NCBI GenBank assembly: GCA_002419585.1
Contig: DIGJ01000023.1
Location: 1-64,000 of the forward strand
Source of the DNA: Lachnoclostridium sp. UBA5725
Lineage (GTDB): Bacteria; Bacillota; Clostridia; Lachnospirales; Lachnospiraceae
DNA: 64,000 bases
Direction: 5' to 3'
This document shows, in pieces, positions 1 to 8,385 of this stretch (position 1 is its first letter; the number at the start of each line of letters is the position of its first letter). The notes under the pieces were generated by a model. The model saw nothing but the letters and a program-made list of their open reading frames with translations. It was not told the DNA's origin and ran no database searches. The position numbers and the translations under genes are program-made.

Positions 1-95
1 AGTTGACTTTTCATAGCTGGTCTCCAAATTAATTTATAAAATTAGTGTATCACGAAAATTTGAAAACAACAATAGAATTTCGATTCCGAAAGTTT

Positions 96-175
96 GTAAG
101 TGCTTCAAAAGAAGGCGTATATACAGATTGATATTTCTATGCTAATCTGATTTTACTATCTTTTGAGGCACTTTT
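96..175. repeat. Probable right end of an IS66-like element with inverted stem
   Basis: The sequence starting GTAAGTGCTTCAAAAG at 96 resembles the GTAAGYG-type termini of IS66-family elements. A near-perfect complement (CTTTTGAGGCACTT) follows at about 161-174, so the end can fold into a hairpin of about 14 bp. It lies just downstream (on the minus strand) of the IS66 transposase tail. The matching left end is not visible, so only a fragment of the IS remains. Confidence 0.45.
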
Positions 176-668
176 TATACCTTGTTTTCAGTCGATATTG
201 CTCTGGTAATTCAGCTGAACATGGAAGATATTTGTCCAGGACTTCTGGATCCTGAAGATAATCATCGTTTGGCATCTCTTCAAGGAGATATTTCAAATAT
301 TCGTATACATCCAGTTCATTCGCTCTGGCGGTTTCAACAATCGTATAAAGAACAGCATTGGTACGGGTTCCTTTGGGAGTATCGGCAAATAACCATGCAC
401 GTCTTGCTGGAGCAAACGGTTTGATGTTTGTTTCACACCAATTGTTCGAGATAGGAATTCTTCCATCCTCCATAAATGTCTCCAGATATTTTTTCTGGTT
501 GGTTGAATAAGTCAGTGCCTCTGTCAGCTTTTCATTTGTTGTATGCATAGCAGAAGTCTTTTCGACCCACGACCAAAACGCATCAAGAATCGGCCGGGAT
601 GCCTCTTGACGCTTCTGTTTCTTTTCCTCAAAAGATAAATTTCTATTTACACAATTATCTCTTTGCAT
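156..668 (-). pseudogene. IS66-family transposase, C-terminal remnant
   Basis: This 170-residue ORF matches the C-terminal third of IS66 (TnpC-type DDE) transposases. Visible marks are a helical region with SRPILDAFWSWVE, the block GRIPISNNWCET (residues 69-80) whose Glu79 corresponds to the last acid of the DDE triad, then the NIKPFAPARRAWLFADTPKG block and the ETARANELDVYEYL tail. Full-length IS66 transposases are about 450-550 residues, so the DNA-binding domain and the first two catalytic acids are missing. No partner tnpA/tnpB genes are visible. Upstream sequence on this strand does not continue the family. It is a dead IS remnant. Confidence 0.85.
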
Positions 669-763
669 AACAAAGGATTAATTGTTAAGCATATTAATAT
701 GGATGTGTATATTATTGTGATTGAAGAAGCGTTGAAATCCATTTATGCCAAAGGAGAAATAAC

Positions 764-937
764 ATGGAACACTTACGACATATGAACGGAGTAAAAAGGG
801 AGCTTACGCCAGAAGAATGCACAAAATTATTGGAAAGATTTATCACAAGTCTTGGTTATAGAAAACTAACGGCAGATAAATTAGAAGAATACAAAGGTTA
901 TCATGTTAATGGGTGCAGTAATAGAAAGAAAAGATGA
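764..937 (+). CDS. Small ORF, 57 residues, unknown
   Basis: An ATG at 764 follows AAAGGAGAAATAAC, a good ribosome binding site, and opens 57 codons encoding a basic, charged protein (start MEHLRHMNGVKRELTPEEC, end NRKKR). A 28-codon ORF (699-785) overlaps its start, which could be translationally coupled. I recognise no family. It lies in decayed mobile DNA between an IS66 remnant and a group II intron, so it may be a surviving element-borne gene or a fragment. Confidence 0.35.
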   Translation: MEHLRHMNGVKRELTPEECTKLLERFITSLGYRKLTADKLEEYKGYHVNGCSNRKKR

Positions 938-993
938 AAATTGAGAGAAAAGGGGGTAAGATGGGTGTACTAATAAATATTAGGAGTGAAATT

Positions 994-1373
994 ATGAATA
1001 ACAAGGAAAGGCAGGAGTATTTTAAATTAGGTAATACATTTACTGATCTTGCACATTCACAGTATTTATTAGAACACAAATTATGGGCTGTCACTATTGT
1101 GACGATGATAACAAATTGAAATTAGTGCAATATTGCAAAGAATATAATATAACGCTATATAGTATGCATATGAAAGATTCGAAATATAGACTTTATAAAA
1201 GAAAACAACAGTTTAGTTGGTATGAACCACCTGCTGATGACATGGAGGAATATATTAGAGAATACTTGAAAACTGATGCTGCTAAGAGAGAACTAAAAAA
1301 GATGAAAGAAAGAGAGGAAGAATATAGAAAAACATTTAAGGAACAAATGAAATACGGATATATGAAAACTTAA
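994..1373 (+). pseudogene. Unknown gene, apparently split by a frameshift near 1083
   Basis: The ATG at 994 has TAGGAGTGA in front. Its frame reads NNKERQEYFKLGNTFTDLAH and runs to LLEHKLW before garbling and stopping at 1119. The adjacent frame, open from 1083 to 1373, begins MGCHYCDDDNKLKLVQYC and continues with a charged helical tail rich in Lys/Glu. The second ORF has no ribosome site of its own, so one gene of about 126 codons broken by an indel around 1081-1085 is the simplest reading. Programmed frameshifting cannot be excluded. No family recognised. A terminator follows at 1431. Confidence 0.4.
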
Positions 1374-1430
1374 GAAAAGCATAAGGTATTCCTCAAAGAG
1401 ATAATCGGAAATATTGTACAAAAGTATTCA

Positions 1431-1470
1431 AAACCTTGCAGACAAAGTGTTTGCAAGGCTTCTTTTTCTG
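1431..1470 (+). terminator. Rho-independent terminator that is the intron target
   Basis: CCTTGCA (1434-1440) pairs with TGCAAGG (1452-1458), followed by CTTCTTTTT. It ends the small gene upstream. The group II intron begins about 2 bp after the T-tract, the usual target of class C introns. Confidence 0.75.
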
Positions 1471-1471
1471 A

Positions 1472-3378
1472 GTGCGCCCGGCGGGCGCACGTTCTAACGG
1501 GTGCAAGTCCCGAATCCGCCCGGTAGTGGGAAGGATATAGCCGAAGGCAAGGGTGTCCATCGTGAGGTGGAATCTGAAGGAAGCTGGATACTGGAAACAT
1601 ACTAACCAGTGGGCAAATCTCTGGTCTGACGAACAGAAATCACATCAGGCTATGCATGAGGGTAAGGCTGCTCAACAAGTCGAAGCCCAATAACTACACG
1701 GAATTATGTATGGTAAATGTGGCAGATGGATGGAGAGAAAGAACGTGTGAGTACCCGGGGAGGTCTGTATGGAACGCACCGAAAGGAGTAAACATTATCG
1801 CGAGGTAATGCTGAGCATACAGAAGTCAGCAGAGGTCATAGTAGCCGAGAGGTGAAGGACTGAATCGATAGGAGTTCTTAGTATAACCGAGAAAGGAGAA
1901 AATGACCAAATGAATGCAGAAAACATTGATAATAATGGCTGTTCGCAAAGAGATAGTGCGGAACATGAAGGGTATGCGAAAGCGCGTCGGTCATTTATTT
2001 CGATATGGAAAGAAAGGAACAGTGCACAGCCAGAACTCTTAGAGAAGATACTATATAAGGATAACCTTAATAGAGCTTTTAAGAGAGTAAAGGCAAACAA
2101 GGGAGCACCAGGAATCGACGGAGTTACAGTCGAGGAAATAGGGGCATACCTCAAGGAAAATCAGCAGATGATTATCGCAAAGATATACAAAGGGAAATAT
2201 AGTCCCGATGCAGTAAGAAGAGTTGAAATTCCAAAACCTGACGGTGGAATACGAAAGCTTGGTATTCCAACAGTCAAGGACCGTATTTTCCAACAAGCCA
2301 TAACACAACAACTTATGCCTATATATGAACCACTCTTCTCTGACAACAGGTATGGATATCGACCAGGAAGATGTGCGAAAGATGCCATCAAAAGGGTAAA
2401 GGAATACGCAGAACAAGGTTACACACATGCCGTAGCACTAGATTTATCCAAATATTTCGATACATTGAACCACGAGATGCTATTGAATCTATTGCGTATA
2501 AATGTCAAGGATGAAAGAGTAATCCAATGGATTAAGAGATATTTAAAAAGTGGTGTCATGGAAAATGGTGTAGTCATGGAAACAGAGGAAGGTTCGCCAC
2601 AGGCTGGAAATATCTCACCACTGTTGGCGAATATCTATCTGAATGAATTTGACCAAGAGTATGAGAAGCGAGGCGTGAAATTTGTCCGCTATGCGGATGA
2701 TATAGTATTGCTTGCAAAAAGTGATAGAGCCGCAAAACGATTACTTGAAACAAGTACGAAATACCTTGAAGAAAGATTGAAATTAAAAGTGAATCAAGAG
2801 AAAAGTCGTGTGGTCAGTGTGTTTGCAATCCGAAATTTTAAGTACCTTGGCTTTACATTGGGAAAGAATGGAAAGGGTATTTATATCCGAGTTCATGGAA
2901 AGTCATGGGGGAAAATGAAGTCAAAACTGAAAGAACTTAGTTCCCGAAGGTCTTGTCAGAGTGTACGTCCTTGTTTGGAAAAGATAAGGGTGTATATGCG
3001 TGGATGGCTGAATTACTATGGAATTGCAGCTATGAAGAATAGGATAGACGAACTGAATTCATGGTTATATCACAGAATTCGAATGTGTATATGGAAACAG
3101 TGGAAGAAACCCAAAACTAAAATAAGAAACTTGATAAAACTTGGAGTATCAGTAGATTTGGCATATCAAGCAGGAAATTCAAGAAGAGGTTATTGGTTTA
3201 CAACACATACAGTTGCGGTCAACATAGCACTAACAAACAAAAGACTGATAAACAATGGCTTTTATGATTTAGCAACAGCTTATCAGTCTGTGCACATCAA
3301 CTATTGAAAGCGCCGTGTACCGAACGGTATGCACGGTGCTGTGAGAGGACGGGAGTTAATCACTCCCTCCTACTCGAT
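1472..3378 (+). mobile_element. Group II intron, bacterial class C (IIC), with encoded maturase
   Basis: The 5' end is GTGCGCCCGGCGGGCGCAC, followed by the conserved stretch containing TAACGGGTGCAAGTCCCGAA and CCGCCCGGTAGTGGGAAGG typical of IIC domain I. The reverse transcriptase ORF lies at 1910-3307. Domain V is 3310-3340, a hairpin of GCGCCGTGTACC, GAAC and GGTATGCACGGTGCT, followed by a domain VI-like hairpin (about 3341-3372) and the 3' end near CTACTCGAT. All ribozyme parts look present, so the element may be active. Boundaries are accurate to a few bases. Insertion immediately downstream of a terminator stem-loop, with no endonuclease domain in the maturase, fits the known behaviour of class C introns. 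Confidence 0.88.
1910..3307 (+). CDS. ltrA: Group IIC intron reverse transcriptase/maturase
   Basis: A 465-residue protein that reverse-transcribes the intron RNA and assists its splicing. RT blocks in order: KANKGAPGIDG (62-71), RRVEIPKPDGGIRKLGIP (103-120), ALDLSKYFD with the first catalytic Asp (176-184), EGSPQAGNISPLLANIYL (227-244), and YADD (261-264) with the catalytic Asp pair. The maturase X domain follows (about 300-420). There is no C-terminal HNH endonuclease domain, as expected for class C. The ATG at 1910 has AAAGGAG upstream. The ORF is intact, with no frameshift, so retromobility is plausible. Confidence 0.95.
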   Translation: MNAENIDNNGCSQRDSAEHEGYAKARRSFISIWKERNSAQPELLEKILYKDNLNRAFKRVKANKGAPGIDGVTVEEIGAYLKENQQMIIAKIYKGKYSPDAVRRVEIPKPDGGIRKLGIPTVKDRIFQQAITQQLMPIYEPLFSDNRYGYRPGRCAKDAIKRVKEYAEQGYTHAVALDLSKYFDTLNHEMLLNLLRINVKDERVIQWIKRYLKSGVMENGVVMETEEGSPQAGNISPLLANIYLNEFDQEYEKRGVKFVRYADDIVLLAKSDRAAKRLLETSTKYLEERLKLKVNQEKSRVVSVFAIRNFKYLGFTLGKNGKGIYIRVHGKSWGKMKSKLKELSSRRSCQSVRPCLEKIRVYMRGWLNYYGIAAMKNRIDELNSWLYHRIRMCIWKQWKKPKTKIRNLIKLGVSVDLAYQAGNSRRGYWFTTHTVAVNIALTNKRLINNGFYDLATAYQSVHINY

Positions 3379-3379
3379 T

Positions 3380-3750
3380 GTAAATAAACTAGTAAAGCTG
3401 ATTTATAAAATTGACCAGGAAAATATATATATTTTGGCTTGTAGATATCATTATGGAGACAAGTGATATACTTGCAAAGAATTACAACTGATGGTGTATT
3501 CAGAAAATCAATAAAAACAATCTTATAAATAAAACCATGGAAATTATAAAAGAGATGAACTAAAATCAGTATTATAACTAAAAACGATTCAATACCTCTC
3601 CGGACAAATGTCTTGGGAGTTTTTTGTATATATAGAGAGAAAATGGTGGTATAATATTCGTTGTGTGAAATAACATCATTTAAGGAAATGATGCAAATGA
3701 CTAAAGTGAATACTTAGAGTACTTTAAATATTGGAAAGGAAAAGGTACCT
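3380..3750. other. Intergenic stretch after the intron, with a terminator and a promoter
   Basis: No coding potential is seen. A terminator-like hairpin lies at 3595-3626 (CTCTCCGGACA, loop, TGTCTTGGGAG, then TTTTTT). TATAAT at 3650-3655 is a likely -10 box for the following gene, and the ribosome site GGAAAGGAAAAGG precedes its ATG at 3751. The rest is AT-rich. Confidence 0.5.
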
Positions 3751-4740
3751 ATGATAAAATTAAATGACTATTTATACTCTGGAGATACTGTTCTTAAGAT
3801 TTTACAAAGATATACGGAGGATTTGAAAAAATCTGCGAAAGAATCGAGTAATCAAATTGATCTTGCGCATAGCAATTTTTTGATTCAAATCGCAGAACTC
3901 CTACAGCACAACGAATTTTTGACTTCCCAGTCTCAGAGGATTAGGGAATTTTATAAACTAATGGCAAATGATTACCCATTTCTTGCGTTTACTTTTAAGG
4001 GACGAATTAAATCATTGATTAGAGCCGAAGAAAAATTCAATGGATATATCGTTGAATATATTTATAATTATTACAATGAATATGGGAAATATCCTTCACT
4101 TCCTGAGCTAAAAAATTGCATAAATTGTTTTCGCGACTTGATTGCATATAGAATTGTTATATCGCTTCCGAAATGTCATTTAAAAGAAGGAGAAAATCGC
4201 GCTGAGGAAGAATTAAAATATCTATATGATATTGCAAATAAGTTACCTGATTTTTTAGAGGAGAGGGGATTTACAGCAGAAATATCTCCTTTAATCGGTG
4301 AAAAAAAATTGCCCTTGCTAAAAAATAGCGTAACTCCGTACTATAAAGACTATATTATAAATTCAAAGCCGGAAGGATATCGTTCATTGCATATCACATT
4401 TTATGATAATATTGCTCGTTGTTATATAGAAGTGCAACTGCGTACAAAAGAAATGGACGATTATGCTGAGATTGGTCCTGCCAATCATTTGGCTTATGAA
4501 AAGCAACAAAATAGTGAAAGGTCTAGAAGAGATGTAATTCCGAAAGGTGAATATATTTATTTTGATGAAGCTTATGAAAGAGGTATCCTATTGCAACAAC
4601 TTGAACTATCAAAATTGGATGTAAATATGTTCTCAGCTGTGAATAATTCGCTTATTAATGATGGATGTGGGCTATACCGAGGAAGAGTTATTCTTCCGTT
4701 TGAACATCTTTCAAGATTCCAAAATGATCTTGTAGATTAA
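3751..4740 (+). CDS. RelA/SpoT synthetase-domain protein (alarmone synthetase-like)
   Basis: The central region matches the RelA/SpoT nucleotidyltransferase domain, which transfers pyrophosphate from ATP to a nucleotide (normally GDP/GTP giving (p)ppGpp). Motifs seen are GRIKS (84-88), FRDLIAYRI (127-135), GYRSLHITF (209-217, the G-loop Tyr), and EVQLRTKEMDDYAEIGPANH (227-246). No HD hydrolase domain, TGS or ACT domain is present, so this is a stand-alone synthetase. At 329 residues it is longer than RelP/RelQ (about 210), with an added N-terminal helical region of about 75 residues. It sits alone next to mobile DNA, so a toxic alarmone synthetase (toxSAS) is an alternative, although no antitoxin-like partner is adjacent. 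Substrate is inferred, not shown. Confidence 0.85.
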   Translation: MIKLNDYLYSGDTVLKILQRYTEDLKKSAKESSNQIDLAHSNFLIQIAELLQHNEFLTSQSQRIREFYKLMANDYPFLAFTFKGRIKSLIRAEEKFNGYIVEYIYNYYNEYGKYPSLPELKNCINCFRDLIAYRIVISLPKCHLKEGENRAEEELKYLYDIANKLPDFLEERGFTAEISPLIGEKKLPLLKNSVTPYYKDYIINSKPEGYRSLHITFYDNIARCYIEVQLRTKEMDDYAEIGPANHLAYEKQQNSERSRRDVIPKGEYIYFDEAYERGILLQQLELSKLDVNMFSAVNNSLINDGCGLYRGRVILPFEHLSRFQNDLVD

Positions 4741-4837
4741 ATTATATCTATGCTTTTAGCAATATACATAACGCCTTTACAACATTATAAAAGCAAAACA
4801 AGCGAGGGAAAGAAAATTTATTTGGAGAAACGTTAAA

Positions 4838-5860
4838 ATGGAACCATATTATTATAGTCAAATGAACAAACAACAGCAAAGAATTTATCAAGTCATCAAA
4901 AGTGGCCTAGAGTCACTTTCCCAAAGCTTTGATGTTCAAAGAGTGGAAGGAAGAGAGCTGAGCGACATTTTTTACAAGTTAAGATTGGATAGTCCAGAAA
5001 TATTTTACGCGCCCACCTTTCATTACTCCTTCTATGAAGATTCCACAAGGGTAAAAATAAAACCGGACTATTTGTTTGAAAAAAATAAAATAAGAGAGCA
5101 TCAGATGGCGATGAGCTCTAGGGTGGAGAAGCTTGCGCGTGTGGTAAAAGATAAAAATGATTGGGAAAAGGAGCAATATATTCATGATTTTATCTGTGAA
5201 AATGTAACGTATGATAAGCTCAAGAAACAATATTCTCATGAAATCCTAGGCCCATTGGGGCAGGGAATAGGCGTTTGCGAAGGAATTGCAAAATCGGTGA
5301 AGATTCTTTGTGATAAGCTTTCGATTCCTTGTATTGTTGCGATTTCAGAAAATAATCCAGATAAGAATATCAAATATCGTCATGCCTGGAACGTGATTCA
5401 AATCAATGGAGTGTGGTATCATCTGGATGCTACGTTCGATAATTCATTAGGTAAAAAAGAAGCGAGATATGATTATTTTAATTTAGATGATAAAAGTATT
5501 TTCAAGGATCATGAGCCTGTTATTTACAAAGTTCCTGCGTGTAGCGAGGGTGATCACTTCTACTATAAAGAGAAGAAGCTTTCATTTACCAAGCAAGAAG
5601 ATGTAGCAAAGCGCTGTCAGCAAGCCATCAAAAAAGGAAAAGTTCTTACCTTTCATTGGAGAGGTGGCTATCTCACGAAAGCTGTCTTGGAGGAATTACT
5701 GCAAATCATAGCTGATGCAGCCGGGGAAAAGGACAGTTACAGTCAGGTTTCTTTAAACTGGGCACAGGCAGTAATCCGTGTGAAGTTTTTTAAAGAGCAG
5801 GTGAAAGATTCGGTGAAGATAGAGGATGCCTATAAAGAGGAGAATGATGCAACCCCGTAA
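4838..5860 (+). CDS. Transglutaminase-like cysteine protease-fold protein
   Basis: A 340-residue protein without signal peptide, so probably cytoplasmic. The transglutaminase-like core carries a complete Cys-His-Asp triad: GVCEGIAKS (Cys147), YRHAWN (His182) and HLDATFD (Asp197). An N-terminal 100-residue region and a C-terminal beta-rich tail flank it. Proteins with this core act as proteases or amidases in bacteria, and the substrate here is unknown. The ATG at 4838 follows TTGGAGAAACG. Its 3' end faces a minus-strand HExxH protein with only 10 bp between stop codons. Confidence 0.8.
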   Translation: MEPYYYSQMNKQQQRIYQVIKSGLESLSQSFDVQRVEGRELSDIFYKLRLDSPEIFYAPTFHYSFYEDSTRVKIKPDYLFEKNKIREHQMAMSSRVEKLARVVKDKNDWEKEQYIHDFICENVTYDKLKKQYSHEILGPLGQGIGVCEGIAKSVKILCDKLSIPCIVAISENNPDKNIKYRHAWNVIQINGVWYHLDATFDNSLGKKEARYDYFNLDDKSIFKDHEPVIYKVPACSEGDHFYYKEKKLSFTKQEDVAKRCQQAIKKGKVLTFHWRGGYLTKAVLEELLQIIADAAGEKDSYSQVSLNWAQAVIRVKFFKEQVKDSVKIEDAYKEENDATP

Positions 5861-5870
5861 ACAGGAAACT

Positions 5871-7067
5871 TCATTTTGAAATATTCGGTGGCGTTGGCTT
5901 TTCATATTTCGGACCGGTGTAATGAACCGTTGTGGGTTCTGTTACTTTAAAATCCTTTAGATCTCCTGCATTTGAAAAATAGAAGATAAAATCTTTTTTT
6001 TCTTTGCTAATCGTATCATTTGTAGGCCCCCATTTTCTGTCTTCCCATTTATACCATGATACTTTATTGCTGATTCCTGAAATATCTGTACTAGCCATCA
6101 CTTTTACTCTACCATCTGACAGACGTTCCACGGAATTGATTTTCGTTAATAAATCGTAATACCACCAAGCTTCATCATAATTATTTTTTACGTTCGTAAG
6201 CTTCACGGTTACTATGCCATTTGGTGCAAGTGTTGCTTCCGCATCCGCGGTAATTCCCCATATTCCGAAGTCGCCCCACATAAATGTTGTGGGTTCAACT
6301 TGCTTTTCAGTCTCCTGCTCTTTTGATGGAACGGGTGCAAGGGATTCTTCCTGTTCTTTTTTCTTTTCTGAAAGGATTTGTTCTGCCATAGCTTTGAAAG
6401 CTTCCCCTTTGGCACCGCTGGCATAATGCTGTAGAATCTTATCAGTATCAACCTCAAATCCAAACCAATCCTTCATTAATGCAAGATTCGGTGGGAACAC
6501 TTTTGTTTCATCAAGTTCATTCTTTGCTATATTCATGTCTTTTATAAAACCGTCCCATTTTACCCTTAGCTGCTCCGGGGTAGTATTGGGGTTTTGATCA
6601 ACCATTTCTTCTGCCTTGGCTAAATTATATAAAGCAGTGGATGCTACATATTCCATATACTCTGTATTGCGTTCCGCATACAATTTTTCTGTTTTGCCCT
6701 CTTCCTTTTTTATTTCCTGAATATCTCCATGAATATCTTCTATTCTGTGCGTTACCTCATGATATAATACCCTACCAAGACTAGAATAAGCAGAGGGGTC
6801 TGCTTCTAAAGAGATACTTAATGGATCGGTATTGACTACGATTCCTTTGATACCAAGGGAATTAAAATAGGTTGCTACGGAATTCCAAATTGGGATAAAC
6901 CATAAAAAGCAGTCATTTAGTGCATTCTCATATGTTTTACTATCTCCAAGGTTGATTACTGAGCCAAAGGAATACTTTTTGTATATATCCAAATAGTGCT
7001 TCAACATTTGTAAGGCAGCTTTTTTTCTATCTGAATATCGAGTTTCATTAGGGGAGTTTGAATCCAT
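5871..7067 (-). CDS. HExxH putative metalloprotease-like protein, unknown family
   Basis: A 398-residue protein with a zinc-peptidase motif YHEVTHRIED (His103, Glu104, His107) in the N-terminal half. A helical middle region follows, then a Glu/Lys/Pro-rich linker (about 235-260), then a beta-rich C-terminal domain starting FMWGDFGIWGITADAEATL with many Trp/Tyr. No signal peptide or membrane segment is visible, although the start at 7067 has only a poor ribosome site and could be wrong. The third zinc ligand could be a Glu in ERNTEYMEYVAS. Family not recognised; a protease function is inferred from the motif alone. Confidence 0.6.
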   Translation of the reverse strand: MDSNSPNETRYSDRKKAALQMLKHYLDIYKKYSFGSVINLGDSKTYENALNDCFLWFIPIWNSVATYFNSLGIKGIVVNTDPLSISLEADPSAYSSLGRVLYHEVTHRIEDIHGDIQEIKKEEGKTEKLYAERNTEYMEYVASTALYNLAKAEEMVDQNPNTTPEQLRVKWDGFIKDMNIAKNELDETKVFPPNLALMKDWFGFEVDTDKILQHYASGAKGEAFKAMAEQILSEKKKEQEESLAPVPSKEQETEKQVEPTTFMWGDFGIWGITADAEATLAPNGIVTVKLTNVKNNYDEAWWYYDLLTKINSVERLSDGRVKVMASTDISGISNKVSWYKWEDRKWGPTNDTISKEKKDFIFYFSNAGDLKDFKVTEPTTVHYTGPKYEKPTPPNISK

Positions 7068-7157
7068 ATAAACACATCGCTAAAATTTCTTCACTAGTAT
7101 AATATTCTGTTGATGAAATATTGTTTCTTTGCACAGAGGAGGCATGGGACTGAATTT

Positions 7158-7215
7158 AGATGGTACCACGGACACGTTAATTCGCCCTAATCATTCGCTT
7201 AGGGCGACTTTTTTT
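7158..7215 (+). promoter_or_regulatory. T-box antiterminator/terminator remnant
   Basis: AGATGGTACCACGG at 7158-7171 is close to the T-box consensus (GGTGGTACCRCG). It is followed by a perfect terminator stem, CGCCCTAA (7183-7190) with TTAGGGCG (7199-7206), then ACTTTTTTT. This is the 3' end of a tRNA-sensing T-box leader. Only about 90 bp separate it from the divergent gene, too little for a full Stem I/specifier domain, so the leader is truncated. The gene remnant behind it resembles valyl-tRNA synthetase, a normal T-box target. Confidence 0.7.
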
Positions 7216-7220
7216 GTCTG

Positions 7221-7505
7221 TTGTGTAATAATATTTACAGGCGGCATCCATCATGGATAAAAAATAGTAAACTGGGAACAGATACCTTTTTTAGCGAGGA
7301 GGAATTGAAACTTTCAAAAAGATTTCTGACAAAAATTCACAATTCCTCCAAATTCGCAATTATGCAACTGGTTGACTTTGAAAGATTTGATTGTTATGAT
7401 AGAGCAAATCTCTTGCCAATCGACCAGTGGATCTTGCAGCGTATATTGAAGCTATAGGCAATTTACACACCATATGTAACCGAATATATTTACCAGGAAT
7501 TTTAA
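7221..7505 (+). pseudogene. Valyl-tRNA synthetase (valS) remnant
   Basis: The frame from 7221 reads KLGTDTFFSEEELKLSKRF, then LTKIHNSSKFAIMQLVDF and LLPIDQWILQRILKL before a stop at 7457. This closely follows the segment of ValRS just after the catalytic core (LGTD.PF.E.EL..GKKF..K.WNASRFV..NL, then PIDRWIL). Beyond the stop another frame reads TPYVTEYIYQEF (7467-7502), matching the P..P.+TEEIYQ motif that lies farther on in ValRS. So the gene has lost its catalytic core and has an internal deletion. With the T-box remnant directly upstream, this is a collapsed T-box-valS locus. Confidence 0.7.
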
Positions 7506-7533
7506 CAATCAGAAGTAAAACGAGGAGGATACT

Positions 7534-8331
7534 ATGAAATACTACATTATTGATGCTTTCGCAGATAAATTATTTAGCGGAAATCCAGCAGGGGTATGTT
7601 TACTTGATTGCGAGATTGATGATGAAATCATGCAAAAAATCGCATTTGAAAATAATCTTGCAGAAACGGCATTTTTATTAAAAAGCAATGGGCAGTATAA
7701 TTTACGATGGTTTACGCCAGAAGTGGAAATCGACCTTTGTGGTCATGCTACATTAGCAACTGCTTTTGTTGTGATGAATTATGTTTCACCAAATATGAAT
7801 GAGATTACATTTGAGACAAAAAGCGGAAAATTGACCGTTGTCCGAAATGAGGATATCTACACAATGGATTTTCCGAATAGAATGCCAAAACCGGTAGAAA
7901 AGCCAGTTCTTCTAGAGAAGGCATTGGGGTGTGAAATACTTGAAACACATTTGTCCAGAGATTTGCTTGTATTGGTGAAAAATGAGGAAGACGTACTAAA
8001 TTTGCAGGTTGATATGGAACTGCTTAAGAAGATCAGTAAGGATATTTCATTTGCCATTATTGTTACAGCTAAGGGAAATAATTGTGACTTTGTATCGAGA
8101 TTTTTTGCCCCAAATGCTGGTATTCCAGAAGATCCTGTAACGGGTTCCTCCCATAGTACACTGATTCCATTTTGGAGCAAAAAAATTGGAACGACAAGAA
8201 TGATTGCGAAGCAGTTGTCACCTCGTGGAGGAACCTTGTATTGTGAATATTGTGGAGAACGAGTAAAAATTGGAGGAACGGCTGTTTGCTATTTACAAGG
8301 CGATTTGATATTACAAGATAAACCGAATTAA
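7534..8331 (+). CDS. PhzF-family isomerase/epimerase
   Basis: A 265-residue member of the PhzF/YddE family with a diaminopimelate-epimerase fold. Diagnostic parts are the N-terminal DAFADKLFSGNPAGV, NLAETAF (catalytic Glu44), RWFTPEVEIDLCGHATLA (about 58-75) and the second-half motif RFFAPNAGIPEDPVTGSSH (about 189-207). The family isomerises carbon double bonds; the natural substrate is mostly unknown outside phenazine producers. GAGGAGGATACT precedes the ATG. It is likely cotranscribed with the ferredoxin-flavodoxin gene 54 bp downstream. Confidence 0.92.
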   Translation: MKYYIIDAFADKLFSGNPAGVCLLDCEIDDEIMQKIAFENNLAETAFLLKSNGQYNLRWFTPEVEIDLCGHATLATAFVVMNYVSPNMNEITFETKSGKLTVVRNEDIYTMDFPNRMPKPVEKPVLLEKALGCEILETHLSRDLLVLVKNEEDVLNLQVDMELLKKISKDISFAIIVTAKGNNCDFVSRFFAPNAGIPEDPVTGSSHSTLIPFWSKKIGTTRMIAKQLSPRGGTLYCEYCGERVKIGGTAVCYLQGDLILQDKPN

Positions 8332-8385
8332 TTGTAAATTTAATCTGTGAACAAACCAATAAATGATTGTGGGGGGAATCTATTG

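Noticed and set aside
182..424. Plus-strand ORF opposite the IS66 remnant
   Set aside because: Antisense to clear transposase sequence and without homology.
1370..1600. Minus-strand ORF across the intron 5' end
   Set aside because: It overlaps ribozyme domain I, whose conserved bases explain the sequence.
8347..8385. Upstream GTG start for the EFR1 gene
   Set aside because: The well-placed GGGGGG ribosome site and the family N-terminus favour ATG 8386.
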